A DNA stretch of 64,000 nucleotides from Thauera butanivorans NBRC 103042. Its GTDB lineage: Bacteria; Pseudomonadota; Gammaproteobacteria; Burkholderiales; Rhodocyclaceae. The stretch's first letter is position 1; each line of letters begins with the position of its first letter. Under the pieces are notes generated by a model that was not told where the DNA came from, ran no database searches, and saw only the letters and a list, made by a program, of their open reading frames with translations. Shown here piece by piece: positions 35,883-45,305 of the stretch. The position numbers and the translations under genes are program-made. The DNA lies in NCBI RefSeq assembly GCF_001591165.1, contig NZ_BCUG01000020.1:46199-110198 (forward strand). Reading direction: 5' to 3'.

Positions 35883-36989
35883 TCAGACGGTCGCGGGGGC
35901 GTCGGTGTAAGGCACTGCCCCCTTGGGCACGTAGTAGCCTTCGCACTGCTCCAGGTATTCCTGCGCCTTGGCGCGGGGGTTGAAGAACTGCTTGTACCAG
36001 ATACGCGCCTTCATGAAGGGTCCGTCGCTGGGGATGAACAGGCCGTTCAGGCAGGGGCCCTTGTTGGTCCAGACTTCGAAATCCTGCGCGAAGGCCAGGC
36101 GGCTGGATTCCTGGAACTGGCGCGCGGCGATGGTATCGGGCTGGGTGACGACGGCGTTGCCGTTGGGCGACTTGACCAGCAGCGAATGCCAGACCTTGAT
36201 CGAACCGTCCTCGACCGGGGTGTGGGTGATCATCAGCACGGCGTCGTACAGGCCGGTGAGGTGGGAGATCAGCACGCCGGGGCCGTGGTAGACGGTGATG
36301 GTGTGCAGGATCGGGCTGACGCCGTCGGCGCCGACCAGGGTGCGGTGCGGGCCGCACTGGCGCTGGATGGCGTAGTGGCCCTTGAATTCATTCTCGTACC
36401 TTTCCACCGTCGAGCCGTGGATCGGGCTCAGGTGGCCGTAGTCGCAGATGTTGTCGATCACTTCCTGCGGGTGCTGGTTCAGGATGCCGAGGTGGTCGAA
36501 CTTCCAGCGCACCCACGAGGGGTCGTCCCATTCCTTCAGGCTGGGCGCCTCCCAGTCCGGATCGCCGCCTTCGGGGTCGTGCCAGACCCAGATGGCGCCC
36601 AGGCTTTCGACGACCGTCCACGACTTCACGCAGGCATTGGCCGGAATCGGCCCCTGGTGGTAGGGAATGTCGTCGCACTTGCCGTCGGGGCCGAAGCGCC
36701 AGGCGTGGTAGGGACAGCGGATGCCGTCGCCTTCGACGTTCGAGCCGCCGCCGTCGATGACCACGTAGGAGGTGGTGTTCGGTGCGGCGAGGTGGGTCTT
36801 CATGTGCGGGCAATAGGCGTCCAGCAGCACGACCTTGCCGGTGGCGCGGCCGCGGTAGAGCGCGAAGTCCTTGCCGAAGAAGCGGACCGCGAGCGGCTTG
36901 TGGGTGTTCAGCTCTTCTGCGTCGGCGATCATGAACCAGCCGCGCGGGAAGGTGTATTCACCGATGCGATAGTCTTTCGTTGTAGCCAT
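35883..36989 (-). CDS. Rieske non-heme iron oxygenase, KshA-like
   Basis: A 368-residue oxygenase component. The Rieske [2Fe-2S] ligands are Cys60/His62 (YCPHMKTHL) and Cys92/His95 (RCPYHAWRFG). The mononuclear iron ligands are in NICDYGHLSPIHG (Asp183 bridging, His186, His191). Length and spacing fit KshA, the 3-ketosteroid 9-alpha-hydroxylase that opens ring B, but other sterol Rieske oxygenases (7-desaturase, side-chain types) share them. No reductase (KshB-like) gene is in the window. The start has GAGGAGAG upstream. It is divergent from the MBL gene with operator site 5 between them. Confidence 0.82.
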   Translation of the reverse strand: MATTKDYRIGEYTFPRGWFMIADAEELNTHKPLAVRFFGKDFALYRGRATGKVVLLDAYCPHMKTHLAAPNTTSYVVIDGGGSNVEGDGIRCPYHAWRFGPDGKCDDIPYHQGPIPANACVKSWTVVESLGAIWVWHDPEGGDPDWEAPSLKEWDDPSWVRWKFDHLGILNQHPQEVIDNICDYGHLSPIHGSTVERYENEFKGHYAIQRQCGPHRTLVGADGVSPILHTITVYHGPGVLISHLTGLYDAVLMITHTPVEDGSIKVWHSLLVKSPNGNAVVTQPDTIAARQFQESSRLAFAQDFEVWTNKGPCLNGLFIPSDGPFMKARIWYKQFFNPRAKAQEYLEQCEGYYVPKGAVPYTDAPATV

Positions 36990-37155
36990 GTGAGTTGTCT
37001 CTCCTCTTCGTCGTGATGGAGCCGTGGTGATCCGGCGGGCCGCTGCCGGCTGCTGGGGCAGGCTTGCGAGCGTGGCCGATTCTGTGGGGCAGGGCGGTGG
37101 CCTGCATCCCCTGTTCGGACGATGGGGCCATCGTCGGTCCGCCCGGCCACGCAGG

Positions 37156-37173
37156 CATCGTCCTTTTGGACGT
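37156..37173 (-). promoter_or_regulatory. Interrupted palindrome TAGTCC-N4-GGACGATG, site 5
   Basis: Read on the minus strand this is ACGTCCAAAAGGACGATG. The core CGTCC-TTTT-GGACG is a perfect 5-bp inverted repeat. It lies in the divergent gap between the Rieske gene (start 36989) and the MBL gene (start 37258), so one site could serve both. Confidence 0.6.
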
Positions 37174-37257
37174 GTCCGCGTGCGGGGCGCGCGCCTAATG
37201 TGGGATACGAACAAGAACAGGGCCGCACAACGGTCAACAGACAAGAATGGAGACGAC

Positions 37258-38322
37258 ATGATGCAAGCTCCAACGCAAGCCGTGCCCGGGAGCGGCGACC
37301 GGATCGAATTTCCGTTCGAACCGCCCCGGCCCGATGGCGAACTGCTTGCAGTGGCGCCTGGGGTGTTCTGGGCGCGGATGCCGATGCCGATGCAGCTCGA
37401 CCACATCAACGTCTATCTGCTGCGCGACAGCGACGGCTGGTTCATCGTCGATACCGGGCTCAACCTGCCGCGCACGCGGGAGCTGTGGGAACTGGTCGTC
37501 GAGCGGCATTTCGACGGCCTGCCGCTGAAGGGCCTGATCTGCACGCATTTCCATTACGACCACGCCGGGCTGTCGGCCTGGCTGGCCGAGCGTTTCGATG
37601 CGCCGCTGTACATGACCCACGGCGAATACTTCACCATGCGCACGCTTGCCGGCCCCCCGCCCGAGCCGCTGCCCGAAGCCCTGGTACGCTTCTACCTGCG
37701 GGCGGGCATGCCGCGTCCGCGCGTCGAGGAGATGTTCGCCAAGCTGCGCCGCGATCCTTTCATGCCGCCGCACCCGACCTCCTTCAACCGCCTGCGCGAA
37801 GCCCAGGTGCTGCGCATCGGCGGGCGCGACTGGCGGGTGGTGATCGGCGAGGGGCATTCGCCCGAGCATGCCTGCCTGTATTGCGCGTCCGACCGCCTGC
37901 TGATCGCCGGCGACCAGCTGCTGCCGCGCATCACGTCGAACGTGCTGGTGTCCGACATCGAGCCCGAGGCCAACCCGCTCAGGCTGTGGCTCGATTCGCT
38001 CGACCGTCTCGCTGCGCTGGCGCCGGACACCCTGGTGCTGCCCTCGCACGAACGCGTGTTCCGCGGCCTGCGTCCGCGTGTGGCGGAGCTGCACGCGCAT
38101 CACGCGGAACAGTTCGACATCGTGTGCGCCCATCTGCGCGAAGCCGGCGCAGCCACTGCGTTCGAAACCAAGGGCAGGCTGTTTCCGCGCCAGCTTAGCG
38201 CGGTCGAGGACATGATGGCGCTGGGCGAAGCCATCGCCCACCTGTCCTGCCTGCGCTACTCGGGCCGGGTCCGGCGCGTGCTCGATGATGACGGGCTTTA
38301 CCGCTTCAGCCTTGCAAACTGA
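37258..38322 (+). CDS. Metallo-beta-lactamase-fold hydrolase
   Basis: A 354-residue MBL-fold protein with the zinc motif CTHFHYDHAG (HxHxDH), an upstream Asp in FIVDTGLNLP, later His in GEGHSPEHA, Asp in LLIAGDQLLP and the final His in PSHERVFRG. These give a complete dinuclear site. Members hydrolyse thioesters, lactones or glutathione conjugates. It is 16 bases before a CoA ligase, so it may be a thioesterase or lactonase for pathway intermediates. The adjacent ATG at 37261 is an alternative start. Confidence 0.82.
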   Translation: MMQAPTQAVPGSGDRIEFPFEPPRPDGELLAVAPGVFWARMPMPMQLDHINVYLLRDSDGWFIVDTGLNLPRTRELWELVVERHFDGLPLKGLICTHFHYDHAGLSAWLAERFDAPLYMTHGEYFTMRTLAGPPPEPLPEALVRFYLRAGMPRPRVEEMFAKLRRDPFMPPHPTSFNRLREAQVLRIGGRDWRVVIGEGHSPEHACLYCASDRLLIAGDQLLPRITSNVLVSDIEPEANPLRLWLDSLDRLAALAPDTLVLPSHERVFRGLRPRVAELHAHHAEQFDIVCAHLREAGAATAFETKGRLFPRQLSAVEDMMALGEAIAHLSCLRYSGRVRRVLDDDGLYRFSLAN

Positions 38323-38338
38323 TTTTCAGGAGTGATCG

Positions 38339-40042
38339 ATGTCCCAGCTTTCCGACTTCGCCAACAAGGTTCGTGCTCAACTGACCTCGCCCGGTGCGCC
38401 TTTCGAGGTGGTCGAGGCAAGCGTCGGCGGCCGTTCCGCGCGCCTGTACCGCAACGCCTTCGCCACCTTGCCGCAGCTGATCGCCAGCGCACGGGCGCAT
38501 GGCGACAAGCCCTTCATCACCTGGCAGGGGGAGACCTGGTCCTTCGACCGCTTTTTCGCCGAGGCCGATGCAGTCGCTGCCTGCTTGCGTGACTGGGGCG
38601 TGCAGCCGGGCGATCGGGTAGCGATCGCGATGCGCAACCGCCCCGAATGGGCCGTGGCGCTGGTGGCGAGCGTGATGGTCGGCGCGGTGCCGGCGCCGCT
38701 CAACAGCTTTGGCCTGGGCGAGGAACTGCACGATGCGCTGGCCGCGGTCGAGCCGCGCGTGTTCGCCTGCGACGGCGAACGCCTGGCCCGCATCGGCGGA
38801 GACACCCGTGTGGCCGGCTGCCGCATCCTGTGCGTGAGCGAGGCGGACGTGCCCGAAGGGGCGGCCGACTATCGCGCGCTGGCCAGCGTGCGTGCCGAAG
38901 CCGCGCCGATGCCGGCGCTGGACCCCGACGATGCGGCGCTGATCCTGTTCACCTCCGGTGCGACCAGCCGCGCCAAGGGCGTGCTGTCGACGCAGCGCGC
39001 AGTGTGCCAGGCGCTGTTCAACATCGATTTCATCGGCGCCTTCTCGGCGATGACCTCGCCCGATGCGGTCGCCGCGCTGATGAAAAGCGGGCTGGCGCCG
39101 ACCACGCTGACCGCAGTGCCGCTGTTCCACGTCAGCGGCCTGCATGCCCAGCTGCTCAGTGCGCTGCGCAACGGGCGGCGCCTGGTGTTCGTGAGCCGCT
39201 GGGACCCGGCGCAGGCCATCGATGTCATCCGCAGCGAGCGCGTCACCCAGTTCAATGGCGCGCCTTCGATGGTCATGCAGCTGCTGGCCCAGCCCGGTTT
39301 CGACGATCCGGCACAGACGGGCACGCTCGCCGGACTCGGCTTCGGCGGTGCGGGCCTGCCGCAGCGGCTCATCGACGAGGTGATGAGACGCCGTCCGGAT
39401 TCGCTGTCGGGCATCGGCTTCGGCCTGACCGAGACCAATGGCGTGGGCGCGGCGGCCTCGGGCGCGCTGTTCGCCTACAAGCCGCGAAGCTCGGGTGTCG
39501 TTTCGCCGATCATCGACGTCAGGGTGGCCGACGCCATGGGGCAGCCGCTGCCGCCGGGCACGCAGGGCGAGATCTGGCTGCGCGGGGTGACGGTCATGAG
39601 CGGCTACTGGCGCGATGCGCAGGCCACTGCCGCGGCCATGCAGGCCGACGAGGGCTGGTTCCGTACCGGCGACGTCGGCTATCTGGACGACGAGGGTTTC
39701 CTGTTCATCGTCGACCGCATCAAGGATGTCATCAACCGCTGCGGAGAGAAGATCGCCGCGGCCGAGGTCGAGTCCTGCCTGCTGCAGCTGCCGGATGTGC
39801 TCGAGGCCGCAGTGTTCGCCGTGCCCGACGAGGACACCGGGGAGGCGGTGGTGGCCGTGGTGTCGGTGCGCGAGGGCTGCGGCCTGGATGCGCAGGCGCT
39901 GCAGGCGCATGTCGGCGCCCACCTGGCGGCCTACAAGGTGCCGGCCAGCATCCACGTGCTGACCGAGGCGCTGCCGCGCAACCCGGCCGGAAAGCTGCTC
40001 AAGGCGCAGCTGCGCAGCACCTTCGTTGCGGCACGGGACTGA
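38339..40042 (+). CDS. Acyl-CoA synthetase (AMP-binding)
   Basis: A 567-residue ligase of the ANL superfamily. ILFTSGATSRAKGV is the P-loop with GAT in place of GTT. GFGLTETNG is the adenylate motif, RTGDVGYLDDEGFLFIVDRIKDVINRCGEKI is the hinge, and the catalytic Lys is in PRNPAGKLLKAQL. About 60 extra N-terminal residues precede the domain. The substrate could be the indane-propionate HIP (the FadD3 role) or a side-chain acid. FadD3 itself does not match closely, so no symbol is given. Confidence 0.83.
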   Translation: MSQLSDFANKVRAQLTSPGAPFEVVEASVGGRSARLYRNAFATLPQLIASARAHGDKPFITWQGETWSFDRFFAEADAVAACLRDWGVQPGDRVAIAMRNRPEWAVALVASVMVGAVPAPLNSFGLGEELHDALAAVEPRVFACDGERLARIGGDTRVAGCRILCVSEADVPEGAADYRALASVRAEAAPMPALDPDDAALILFTSGATSRAKGVLSTQRAVCQALFNIDFIGAFSAMTSPDAVAALMKSGLAPTTLTAVPLFHVSGLHAQLLSALRNGRRLVFVSRWDPAQAIDVIRSERVTQFNGAPSMVMQLLAQPGFDDPAQTGTLAGLGFGGAGLPQRLIDEVMRRRPDSLSGIGFGLTETNGVGAAASGALFAYKPRSSGVVSPIIDVRVADAMGQPLPPGTQGEIWLRGVTVMSGYWRDAQATAAAMQADEGWFRTGDVGYLDDEGFLFIVDRIKDVINRCGEKIAAAEVESCLLQLPDVLEAAVFAVPDEDTGEAVVAVVSVREGCGLDAQALQAHVGAHLAAYKVPASIHVLTEALPRNPAGKLLKAQLRSTFVAARD

Positions 40043-40067
40043 GATATCCGGGCTGCCGCCGCCAACT

Positions 40068-40085
40068 TAGTCCCATCGGACGATG
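40068..40085 (+). promoter_or_regulatory. Interrupted palindrome TAGTCC-N4-GGACGATG, site 6
   Basis: TAGTCCCATCGGACGATG is a perfect match to the fixed positions of the repeated motif, with a different spacer from site 1. It is about 130 bases before the second DUF1329 gene. Confidence 0.6.
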
Positions 40086-40214
40086 TAGCGAGTGAGGCGA
40101 AAAAAAACAATGCACACGGATGCAGGAGCGGCACGACGGAATGGGAAGCCCCCCGCATCCGATTCGCTGGATCAATCGGGACACAGTGAAATGCCCACCA
40201 GGAAGGAGACTTAA

Positions 40215-41597
40215 ATGATTAAAACCCGTGTCTGGGTGCCGGCCATGACGACGATCGCGTTGTCGATGGCCGCCGCCAATGCGATGGCCAAGGTGACCGA
40301 AGCCGAAGCCGCCAAGCTTGGCAAGGAGCTCACTTGCGTCGGCGCAGAGGCTGGTCCGAATGCGGACGGCAGCATCCCCGCTTTCTCGGGCAAGTGGCTG
40401 GGCAAGCCGCCGCACGTCGAATACACCCTCCATGCCGGCCAGCATCCGGTCGACGTGTACCCGGATGACAAGCCCTTGTTCGAGATCACCGCAGCGAACA
40501 TGGACAAGTACGCGGACAAGCTCAGCGACGGCCAGAAGGCGATGTTCAAGCGCTTTCCGGACACCTTCCGCATGCCGGTCTATCAGAGCCGGCGCGACTT
40601 CCGCTATCCGGACGTGATCTGCGAGGTGGCCAAGAAGAACGCGCTCGAAGCCGAACTGATCGACGGCGGCCTGGGCTACACCGGCTACAAGGGGCCGGTC
40701 GGCTTCCCGATCCCGAAGCAGGCGATGGAAGTCCTGGCCAACATGAACTTCCCTTACCGTGCCTTCACCGAGCACGTGGTGAAGGACATCGCCGACGTGT
40801 CGTCCAACGGCAGCATCACCTGGGGGCGCCAGATCAACAAGAACCTGAACATCGTCACCCAGCCCACCGAGATCGGCAAGCCGATGGAAGGGCTGATGGC
40901 GTATTCGCTGAGTTCCGGGCTGCTGCCCGAGCGCGACCGCGGCAGCTTCACCGCTTCGCAGGAGCCGGTCAACTTCGCCAAGGACAAGCGCCTGGCCTGG
41001 CAGTACGACCCGGGCACCCGCCGCGTGCGCCAGCTGCCGACCTACGGCTTCGACTCGCCGATGGTGGGGACGGGCGGCAAGCTGACGATCGACCAGGACC
41101 GCCTGATGAACGGCGATCCCAGCCGCTATGAGTGGACGCTGCACGGCAAGCAGGAGCTGTACATCCCGGCCAACTCGTACCGCGTCCACTCCAAGGGCGT
41201 GAAGTACGCCGATCTGCTGCAGAAGGGTCATGCCAACCCGGATTACATCCGTTATGAGCTGCGCCGCGTCTGGGTGCTGGAAGGCAAGCTGAAGGACGGC
41301 TACCGCCATGCCTTCGGCAAGCGCGTGATGTTCATCGACGAGGACAACTGGCAGGCCTCGGTCGGCGACTACTACGACCAGCGCGGGGAGCTGTGGCAGC
41401 ACGCCTTCATCAACCACTACTACGCCTTCGATCTGAACGCGTGGCAGGCCGGCACGTCCTTCTACCACGACCTGAACTCCGGCGCCTACGTCGGCTTCAA
41501 CCTGGTCCAGGAGCGCGACAAGGCCTGGGTCCTCAACGCCGGTGACCTCACCCCCGACATGTACACCCCGGCCGCCCTGCGCGCCCTGGGCCAGTGA
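40215..41597 (+). CDS. DUF1329 envelope protein, copy 2
   Basis: A 460-residue DUF1329 protein with a signal peptide (VPAMTTIALSMAAANAMAK, cleavage near residue 26). It is a close paralogue of the protein at 23141; the blocks EAAKLGKELTCVGAEAGPNADGS, GTRRVRQLPTYGFD and EDNWQASVGDYYD are nearly identical. It is preceded by AGGAAGGAGACTTAA, a strong ribosome binding site, and by operator site 6, unlike copy 1. It probably works with DUF1302 copy 2 in passage of a hydrophobic compound through the periplasm/outer membrane. Confidence 0.86.
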   Translation: MIKTRVWVPAMTTIALSMAAANAMAKVTEAEAAKLGKELTCVGAEAGPNADGSIPAFSGKWLGKPPHVEYTLHAGQHPVDVYPDDKPLFEITAANMDKYADKLSDGQKAMFKRFPDTFRMPVYQSRRDFRYPDVICEVAKKNALEAELIDGGLGYTGYKGPVGFPIPKQAMEVLANMNFPYRAFTEHVVKDIADVSSNGSITWGRQINKNLNIVTQPTEIGKPMEGLMAYSLSSGLLPERDRGSFTASQEPVNFAKDKRLAWQYDPGTRRVRQLPTYGFDSPMVGTGGKLTIDQDRLMNGDPSRYEWTLHGKQELYIPANSYRVHSKGVKYADLLQKGHANPDYIRYELRRVWVLEGKLKDGYRHAFGKRVMFIDEDNWQASVGDYYDQRGELWQHAFINHYYAFDLNAWQAGTSFYHDLNSGAYVGFNLVQERDKAWVLNAGDLTPDMYTPAALRALGQ

Positions 41598-41625
41598 TCG
41601 ACTCGTTATCCAGGGAGTACGCAGC

Positions 41626-43248
41626 ATGAAACTGCACAAGAAGATGAAGCCGATCGCGCTGGCGGTGGTCGGCTTGGGGATGGCCGCGCCGGCGCTGGCC
41701 TTCGAAGAAATCGAATTCGACAACGGCGCGGTGCTCGAGTCGCGCCTGACCACGACCTACACCTTGTCCACCCGTCTGGAGGATCAGGACAAGCTGCTGG
41801 CGAACAACGCGGGCGGCAACGACGGCAACAACAACTTCGACAAGGGGGCGCTGACCTCGAACCGGGTCAGCCTGTTGCTCGACGCCCATCTCAAGAAAGG
41901 AAACTCAGGCTTCATCCTGTCGGCAAGCACTTTCTACGACGACGTCTATCACGGCAGCAACGACAACAGTGCTGCGACGTATCCGAACAAGAGCGGCCCG
42001 GCGAATCGATTCTCGAGTCGCACCAAGCGTTATCACGGCGGCTACAGCCGGATTCTCGACGCCTATGGCTACACTTCGTTCCGTCTCGGCGACGGCCGGG
42101 CGACGGTTCGACTCGGGCGCCATGTGGTGTCGTGGGGCGAAACGCTGTTCATCGGTGGCATCTCGGCGGCCCAGGGGCCTGCCGACGGCACCAAGAGCGG
42201 CGTGCCGGGCACCGAGGTCAAGGACCAGTTGCTGCCGGAAGACCAGATTTCGGTGCTGTACGAAGTCAACGACAGGCTGTCGCTGATGGGACATGCGCAG
42301 TACGGCTGGCACGAGACCATCGTCAATGCGCCGGGCTCGTTCATGAGCACCTCCGACATCGTCGGTCCCGGCGCCACCTGCCTGAGCTACATGCAGATCG
42401 GCGGCCAGCGCGTGTGTACGACACCGCGCGGCAAGGATGTCACGCCGGGCAAGACCGGGCAGTGGGGGGTGGGCGCCAAGTATCGTCTCACCGACGAGAC
42501 CGAAGTCGGCCTGATCTACCTCAACTACCATGATCGCGCGCCGAACGTCGACATCAACTATCTCGATCCGGCAGGGCCGAATTTCCGCCATCGCTACTTC
42601 GAGGACATCAAGATGCTGGGCGCGACCTTCAGCACCAGCTTCGGCGTGGCGACGCTCGGTGCCGAAGTGTCGTACCGCAAGGACGCGCCGGCACTGGTCA
42701 ACACCCGGGCCAATCTCGGCGGCCAGTTCGTCACGCTGCCGACTTCGACGAAGGCGGACGTGCTCCAGACCAACGTCAATACCTTCATCAACCTCGGCCG
42801 CACCTTCCTGGCGCCGCAGGGCAACTTCCTCGCCGAGATTGCCTACACCGACGTGCGCAACCCCGAAGCGCGCCGCGTGCCTGGGGCAACGTCGATCACC
42901 AATCAGTTCGGCATCACCCCGCTGTCCGACGAGCTCAACTTCGGCAGCTACGGCATCGCCTTCTCCTCGACGCTGAGCCTGACCTACCCCGGCATCATCG
43001 AGAACTGGGAACTGGGCGTGCCGATCAGCTATTCGCGCCAGTTGAAGGGCCGCACGCTGCAAGGCAACCTGGGCATGGGCGAGGGCGACCATCGCCTGAG
43101 CGTGGGCGCGACGATGACCTATCGGCGCAACCTGCAGGTCGGCCTGACCTACCTGGGTTACTTCGGCGAGGCCAGCCTGGACCCGGTCAAGAACCGCCAG
43201 CTGACCGACCGCGACCAACTCTCGCTGGTGGTGAAGTACACCTTCTGA
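41626..43248 (+). CDS. DUF1302 outer-membrane beta-barrel protein, copy 2
   Basis: A 540-residue DUF1302 protein with signal peptide KPIALAVVGLGMAAPALA (cleavage about residue 25) and a barrel-like body. Its strand blocks SGFILSASTFYDDVYHG, TVRLGRHVVSWGETLFIGG and MGHAQYGWHETIVNAPGSF match copy 1. It ends in the outer-membrane signature LSLVVKYTF. It starts 28 bases after DUF1329 copy 2 and is followed by a terminator, so the pair forms its own transcription unit. Confidence 0.86.
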   Translation: MKLHKKMKPIALAVVGLGMAAPALAFEEIEFDNGAVLESRLTTTYTLSTRLEDQDKLLANNAGGNDGNNNFDKGALTSNRVSLLLDAHLKKGNSGFILSASTFYDDVYHGSNDNSAATYPNKSGPANRFSSRTKRYHGGYSRILDAYGYTSFRLGDGRATVRLGRHVVSWGETLFIGGISAAQGPADGTKSGVPGTEVKDQLLPEDQISVLYEVNDRLSLMGHAQYGWHETIVNAPGSFMSTSDIVGPGATCLSYMQIGGQRVCTTPRGKDVTPGKTGQWGVGAKYRLTDETEVGLIYLNYHDRAPNVDINYLDPAGPNFRHRYFEDIKMLGATFSTSFGVATLGAEVSYRKDAPALVNTRANLGGQFVTLPTSTKADVLQTNVNTFINLGRTFLAPQGNFLAEIAYTDVRNPEARRVPGATSITNQFGITPLSDELNFGSYGIAFSSTLSLTYPGIIENWELGVPISYSRQLKGRTLQGNLGMGEGDHRLSVGATMTYRRNLQVGLTYLGYFGEASLDPVKNRQLTDRDQLSLVVKYTF

Positions 43249-43272
43249 GCATCCGCTGCCGCAAGACGAGCC

Positions 43273-43305
43273 GCCCGCCGGTGCATCACGCCCGGCGGGC
43301 TTTTT
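43273..43305 (+). terminator. Rho-independent terminator after DUF1302 copy 2
   Basis: A 9-bp perfect stem (GCCCGCCGG at 43273-43281 with CCGGCGGGC at 43292-43300) is followed by five T residues, 25 bases after the stop codon. Confidence 0.85.
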
Positions 43306-43425
43306 CGCGTCCGTGTGTTGCCGGATGGGCGCGGACGTTGCTGCTCAGGGGACGCCGGGGGGCGGGCATGCCGCCATGTGTTGCCTCGTGCGGTTTCCTC
43401 CGGCGGCCATTGCCGCCCAGCCGCC

Positions 43426-43497
43426 GGGCCGCGCCTTCCGGCGCTCCTATACAGCGCGGCTTCGATTTCCGGGCAGGAGCGCCGGAAGGCGCGGCCC
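43426..43497. repeat. Perfect 23-bp inverted repeat with 26-base loop
   Basis: The arm 43426-43448 (starts GGGCCGCGCCTTCC) is exactly complementary to 43475-43497, around a loop at 43449-43474. It sits between two conventional terminators of convergent genes and has no T run, so it is not a simple terminator. The surrounding 43306-43544 is otherwise without genes. Confidence 0.7.
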
Positions 43498-43544
43498 GTG
43501 GTGCCGAAAACCAGGACGTGGTCCCCGGCAAGGCGCGATGAACC

Positions 43545-43573
43545 AAAAAAAACGCCACCGGCGAGGTGGCGTT
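43545..43573 (-). terminator. Rho-independent terminator for the FadD19-like operon
   Basis: A 9-bp stem (AACGCCACC at 43551-43559 with GGTGGCGTT at 43565-43573) has loop GGCGA. On the minus strand it is followed by eight T residues. It closes the side-chain operon transcribed leftwards. Confidence 0.85.
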
Positions 43574-43627
43574 CGATGGGTGGCCGCGTCGTGCCGGGCA
43601 AGCCGCCCCGGCGCAACGGGCGGCAGC

Positions 43628-45253
43628 TCATCCGGCGGCCGCTGCGGCGGACGAGGCGTTCTGCGCCACTTCCTTGGCCCACACGTAGTTCGCCTTGCCG
43701 GCCGCCGACCGCAACACCTCCGGCACGGTGACGATCTCCTTCGGGACCTTGTAGCCCGCCAGGTGTTCGCGGCACAGCGCCCGCAGCGCATCGACGTCGA
43801 GCGCGGCGCCGGGGCGCAGCGAGATGACCGCGGCCACCTTCTGCCCCCAGCGCGGGTCGGGCAGGCCGACGACCACCGCATCGAGGATGTGCGGACTCAT
43901 GTGCAGCACTTCCTCCACTTCTTCCGGGAAGACCTTTTCGCCGCCGGTGTTGATGCAGTTGTTGCCGCGCCCGAAGACGATGATCGAGCCGTCCTCGGCG
44001 ATGGCGGCGGCGTCGCCGGTGATGGCGTAGCGCGTGCCGGCTATGGTGACGAAGGTCTCGGCGGTCTTCACCGGGTCGCGGTAGTAGCCCAGCGGCAGGT
44101 GGCCGCTGCGCGCGAGGATGCCCGCTTCGCCCGGCGCGGCGATGCGCTGGCCGTCGACCACGACCTTGAGGTCGGGGCGGGCGGCGATCTTGATCATGCC
44201 GCCTTCGGTGGGCTTGGCGCCCATGCCGAGCTGGCCGCCCTCGGACGAGCCGATGCCGTCGCTGAAATACACGTTCGGGGGCAGGAAGGGCTTGAGCGCT
44301 TCCTTGATGTGGGCGGACATCACCGCGCCGCCGTTGCCGAACAGGAACAGCGAGGACAGGTCCCAGCGGCCCGGCTGGGCCTTGAGCGCGTCGAGGATGG
44401 GGAGCGCCATCGCGTCGCCGACGATGGTGATGCCGTTGAGCTTGTGCGCGGCGGCGATGTCGAGCACGTGTTCGGCATCGAAGTGGTGCTGGTCGTTGAG
44501 CACCACGGTGTGGCCGGCGAACAGCGATACCATGGTCGCCCAGTGCGCGGCGCCGTGCATCAGCGGGGCGACCGGCATGAAGCGCAGCGGATGGGCCTTG
44601 CGGATGCGGTCGGCGAGTTCGGCCGGGGCCTTCACCGGGCCGTCGGCCGGGGCGTAGAAACCGCCGCCGCCCAGGCAGCCGAAGAACAGGTCCTCGTGCG
44701 GCCACATCACGCCCTTGGGCTTGCCGGTGGTGCCGCCGGTGTAGAGCAGCGAGATGTCGTCGCCGCTGCAGCGGATCGCATCCAGGGCGGCGGTGTCGTC
44801 GAGCTGCGCTGCCTCGTAGGCGGTGGCGCCGGCCAGCGCAGGCGTGCCGCCGCTGGTGCGCACCTTCACCTTCAGCTCCGGCGCGGCGTCGAGCGCCTCG
44901 GCCACCGCCGGTTCCAGTTCGGCACTGTAGAACAGCGCCTTGACCGCGGCGTTGTCGTAGATGTAGCGCAGCTCGTCGGCGACGTAGCGGTAGTTGATGT
45001 TGGCCGGCACCGCGCGCACGCGGCAGGCGGCGAGGAAGGCTTCGAGGTATTCGGGCGAGTTGTACATCTGCAGGCCGACGACGTCGCCCTGGCCGATGCC
45101 CCGGGTGTGCAGCCAGGCGGCCAGGCGCTCGACGCGCTCGGCCATCTGGCGGTAGGTGCGCCGGGTGTCGCCGATGACCAGCGCGTCGCGCTCGGGAACG
45201 GTTTCGGCGGCGATCGCGAACAGGTCCGCGAGGCTGAAGCTGCGTGGATTCAT
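43628..45253 (-). CDS. FadD19-like steroid side-chain acyl-CoA synthetase
   Basis: A 541-residue ANL ligase. NYRYVADELRYIYDNA, LLYTGGTTGKPKGVMWPHED, GDAMALPILDAL, SDGIGSSEGG, GYYRDPVKTAETFVTIAGTRYAITGD and GRGNNCINTGGEKVFPEEVEEVL follow mycobacterial FadD19 almost block for block. FadD19 activates the C27/C24 carboxyl of sterol side chains. It is the last gene of an operon that also holds a racemase, ACADs, a FadB-type enzyme and a thiolase, i.e. a complete side-chain beta-oxidation set. The start has CGGAGACACC. Confidence 0.85.
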   Translation of the reverse strand: MNPRSFSLADLFAIAAETVPERDALVIGDTRRTYRQMAERVERLAAWLHTRGIGQGDVVGLQMYNSPEYLEAFLAACRVRAVPANINYRYVADELRYIYDNAAVKALFYSAELEPAVAEALDAAPELKVKVRTSGGTPALAGATAYEAAQLDDTAALDAIRCSGDDISLLYTGGTTGKPKGVMWPHEDLFFGCLGGGGFYAPADGPVKAPAELADRIRKAHPLRFMPVAPLMHGAAHWATMVSLFAGHTVVLNDQHHFDAEHVLDIAAAHKLNGITIVGDAMALPILDALKAQPGRWDLSSLFLFGNGGAVMSAHIKEALKPFLPPNVYFSDGIGSSEGGQLGMGAKPTEGGMIKIAARPDLKVVVDGQRIAAPGEAGILARSGHLPLGYYRDPVKTAETFVTIAGTRYAITGDAAAIAEDGSIIVFGRGNNCINTGGEKVFPEEVEEVLHMSPHILDAVVVGLPDPRWGQKVAAVISLRPGAALDVDALRALCREHLAGYKVPKEIVTVPEVLRSAAGKANYVWAKEVAQNASSAAAAAG

Positions 45254-45305
45254 GGTGTCTCCGTCGTTGTGGTCGTTGTGTCTGGAAGCGGGCTGGGCGG
45301 CGTCG

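Noticed and set aside
38339..40042. Naming this ligase FadD3
   Set aside because: The position would suit a HIP-CoA ligase, but the N terminus and motif details (GATSRAKG) do not follow FadD3 well enough.
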